Assembly: GCA_030627025.1 (NCBI GenBank) | Contig: DAOUSX010000004.1 | Location: forward strand, 1 to 15,556 | Source of the DNA: Dehalococcoidia bacterium | GTDB taxonomy: Bacteria; Chloroflexota; Dehalococcoidia; GIF9; AB-539-J10 | Direction: 5' to 3' | Length of the DNA stretch: 15,556 nucleotides | In this document: one piece after another, positions 13,876 through 15,556 of the stretch | Numbering within the stretch: position 1 is the first letter of the stretch | Layout: each line of letters begins with the position of its first letter | Notes under the pieces: generated by a model | Told to the model about the DNA's origin: nothing | What the model saw: the letters and a program-made list of their open reading frames with translations, nothing else | The model's database searches: none | Position numbers and translations under genes: made by a program

Positions 13876-15093
13876 GTGGCGTTAGTAGTTCAAAAGTATG
13901 GTGGTAGCTCAATTGCTGATGGAGAAAGAATTAGCAGCGTGGCTCGAAGGGTAGCCAAGGCCAAAGATGCGGGGAATGAGGTGGTGGTGGTTGTCTCGGC
14001 GATGGGGGATACCACTGATGAATTGATCAGATTAGCTCAGCAAGTTAGTGCACAACCGAGCGATAGAGAGCTTGATTTGTTGCTTTCTACCGGTGAGGTA
14101 GTTTCCAGCACTCTTCTGGCGATGGCTCTGGAAACTCTGGGCTATAGGGCGGTCAGCCTTAGCGGTGCTCAAGCGGGCATCGAGACTGATTCCAGGTATA
14201 GCAGGGCTCGGATTCTTCGTGTTGACCCTAAGCGGATCATCAGTGAGTTGGAGAGAGGGAATATCGTCATCGTGGCCGGATTTCAGGGTGTGACCCAGGA
14301 GATGGATATCGCTACTCTGGGCAGGGGTGGCTCTGATACTACCGCGGTTGCTCTGGCTGCCACCCTGGAGGCTAAAGAATGTCAAATTTACACCGATGTC
14401 GAAGGAGTTTATACTGCTGACCCTCGTGTTGTGCCCGAGGCAACTAAGTTAAAGAAAGTTGGCTATGAGGAGATGCTTGAATTAGCTAGCTATGGAGCGA
14501 GGGTGATACATCCCAGGGCAGTAGAATTGGGCGGTTTATATAATGTGCCAATACTGGTAGCTTCTAGCTTTGTTGATCGCCCAGGCACTATTATTTGTAA
14601 GGAGGCATCTATGGAGGTAAGAAATAAGGTGAGCGGCATTGTCCACGATACTAATGTAGCCAAAGTCACGGTCATTGGGGTTCCTGATCACCCTGGCATT
14701 GCTTCAGCTATATTTGAGCCTTTAGCCAATGCTGATATAAGTGTGGACACCATTGTTCAGAATGCCAGCATCGAAAAGATTGCTGACCTTACCTTCACGG
14801 TGACACGAAGTGACCTATCCAGGGCGATGTCTATTGTGGAGACTGTCGCTAAGACTGTAGAGGCAAAACGATGTGTTGCTGATTCTAAATTAGCCAAGGT
14901 CAGTATCGTTGGAACGGGTATGTTAGACACACCTGGCTATGCTGCTAAGATGTTCCGCACACTTTACGAACAGGGCATCAATATCGAGTTAATCACCACT
15001 TCGGAAATAAGGATAACCTGCATCATTTCTGAAGATAGGGTCGAGGATGCTGTCCGGGCATTACATAGAGCCTTTGAGCTTGAAAAAGAATAG
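13876..15093 (+). CDS. lysC: Aspartate kinase
   Basis: Aspartate kinase makes aspartyl phosphate, the entry to lysine, threonine and methionine synthesis. From GTG 13876 the product is 405 residues, the usual single-function length. The kinase domain has [10 protein letters not shown] at the start, [12 protein letters not shown] near 70-85, [16 protein letters not shown] near 150-165 and [13 protein letters not shown] near 173-185. Two ACT domains follow, around [20 protein letters not shown] and [19 protein letters not shown]; these normally bind lysine or threonine for feedback. I prefer 13876 because family homology begins there and AGGAG is 4 bases upstream; the alternative GTG 13864 overlaps the previous stop and adds four residues. 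The two genes form one translational unit. Confidence 0.95.
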   Translation: MALVVQKYGGSSIADGERISSVARRVAKAKDAGNEVVVVVSAMGDTTDELIRLAQQVSAQPSDRELDLLLSTGEVVSSTLLAMALETLGYRAVSLSGAQAGIETDSRYSRARILRVDPKRIISELERGNIVIVAGFQGVTQEMDIATLGRGGSDTTAVALAATLEAKECQIYTDVEGVYTADPRVVPEATKLKKVGYEEMLELASYGARVIHPRAVELGGLYNVPILVASSFVDRPGTIICKEASMEVRNKVSGIVHDTNVAKVTVIGVPDHPGIASAIFEPLANADISVDTIVQNASIEKIADLTFTVTRSDLSRAMSIVETVAKTVEAKRCVADSKLAKVSIVGTGMLDTPGYAAKMFRTLYEQGINIELITTSEIRITCIISEDRVEDAVRALHRAFELEKE

Positions 15094-15096
15094 CCT

Positions 15097-15212
15097 GGGA
15101 TTGCTTCGTCCCCTTCGCTTCGCTCTGGACTTCGGCTCACAGCGCTCCTCGCAATGACAAAGAGGAACGCGCTCCGCAATGACAGAAAGTGTGAGTGCCT
15201 CGCGATGACACA
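15097..15212. repeat. MITE-like palindromic element with CTCGCAATGA ends (copy 2)
   Basis: The element begins GGGATTGCTTCGTCCCC four bases after the lysC stop and reaches CTCCTCGCAATGACA at about 15145-15159. Two further degenerate right ends follow: CGCTCCGCAATGACAG (about 15169-15184) and TGCCTCGCGATGACACA (about 15196-15212). It shares its start and end with the right half of the 3153-3272 element but differs in the centre. Its position right after an operon could make it act as a transcript end, though no T-run is present. Confidence 0.65.
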
Positions 15213-15226
15213 AGGGGGTGCAAGTA

Positions 15227-15256
15227 TTGAATTCTCACCTTAGAATGGGGTATCTT
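15227..15256 (+). promoter_or_regulatory. Possible promoter of the CBS-domain gene
   Basis: TTGAAT at 15227-15232 and TATCTT at 15251-15256 are 18 bases apart, about 40 bases before the start codon. The hexamers are imperfect, so support is modest. Confidence 0.3.
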
Positions 15257-15294
15257 TATAAAGTTTTGGCTGTTCTTGGTCAGGAGGCTTGACG

Positions 15295-15556
15295 ATGAAG
15301 AAGAGTGTTAAAGACCTTATATCGAGCAAGTTTGTCAAAGTGGCAGAGGAAGACCAACTTTCACAGGTAGTAGTTAAGATAGCCAAGGATAAGGAGACCA
15401 TGCTTGCTTGTGTGCTGGACGAGGAAGGTAAACTCAAGGGGATAATAACGCCCAAAGAGGTTCTAAGGGCAGTAGAGATACGAGAATTTGGCACTATCAG
15501 GCGTCCTTTTTTTGAAGGTCCAGAAATCCTACGTATCTTAAGCTCAAAATATGCTA
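15295..15556 (+). CDS. CBS-domain protein, N-terminal part
   Basis: The gene runs off the window after 87 codons. The visible part, MKKSVKDLISSKFVKVAEED, then a helix and CVLDEEGKLKGIITPKEVLR, is one CBS motif (strand, helix, two strands, helix), which usually binds adenine nucleotides in pairs. After it comes EIREFGTIRRPFFEGPEILR, a linker to a likely second motif beyond the window. AGGAGG at 15282-15287 lies 7 bases before the ATG, so the start is firm. Any attached enzyme or channel domain cannot be seen. Confidence 0.82.
   Translation, partial: MKKSVKDLISSKFVKVAEEDQLSQVVVKIAKDKETMLACVLDEEGKLKGIITPKEVLRAVEIREFGTIRRPFFEGPEILRILSSKYA

Overview
The window reads as part of a bacterial chromosome, most probably from an anaerobic Chloroflexota (Dehalococcoidia-like) organism. 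That assignment is an inference. It rests on the overlapping pair of an archaeal-type phosphoglycerate-mutase-like gene and aspartate kinase, on dispersed palindromic repeats ending in CTCGCAATGA, and on the loosely packed mix of short operons and decayed genes. There is no ribosomal or other strong phylogenetic marker here.

Layout. 1-426: the C-terminal end of an M24 (aminopeptidase P/creatinase fold) protein lacking one canonical metal-binding Glu. 548-934 (-): a small zincin-type metallopeptidase. 935-2583: mostly decaying DNA on the minus strand, holding two fragments of a mobile-element-type protein, a SAM methyltransferase broken by one in-frame TAA, and inverted repeats. 2584-3036 (+): a PPC/DUF296 protein flanked by copies of a short palindromic repeat. 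3075-3272: two kinds of dispersed intergenic repeat. 3573-4589 (+): type I-beta DAHP synthase, the first step of aromatic amino acid synthesis. 4673-7923 (-): a LolD/MacB-type ABC ATPase overlapping a large double-FtsX permease, whose reading frame is interrupted by a single TAG at codon 44. 8055-8489 (-): a GNAT acetyltransferase. 8669-11748 (+): two membrane-anchored proteins (DUF1214 then DUF1254) with overlapping ends, a nitroreductase and an acyl-CoA dehydrogenase. 11881-12614: a roughly 690-bp islet between a 46-bp direct repeat of the 3' part of tRNA-Pro, carrying only a HicB-HicA module. 12683-15093 (+): the phosphoglycerate-mutase-like proposed homoserine kinase overlapping aspartate kinase, so the pair serves the aspartate/threonine pathway. 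15097-15212: another copy of the CTCGCAATGA repeat. 15295-15556 (+): the start of a CBS-domain protein.

The strongest unusual signals are the tRNA-bounded HicBA micro-island, which has no integrase inside it, and two otherwise intact genes each interrupted by one in-frame stop. TAG and TAA both serve as ordinary terminators elsewhere in the window, so the interruptions look like nonsense mutations (or sequence errors) rather than a changed genetic code. I found no CRISPR array, no rRNA and no complete transposase.
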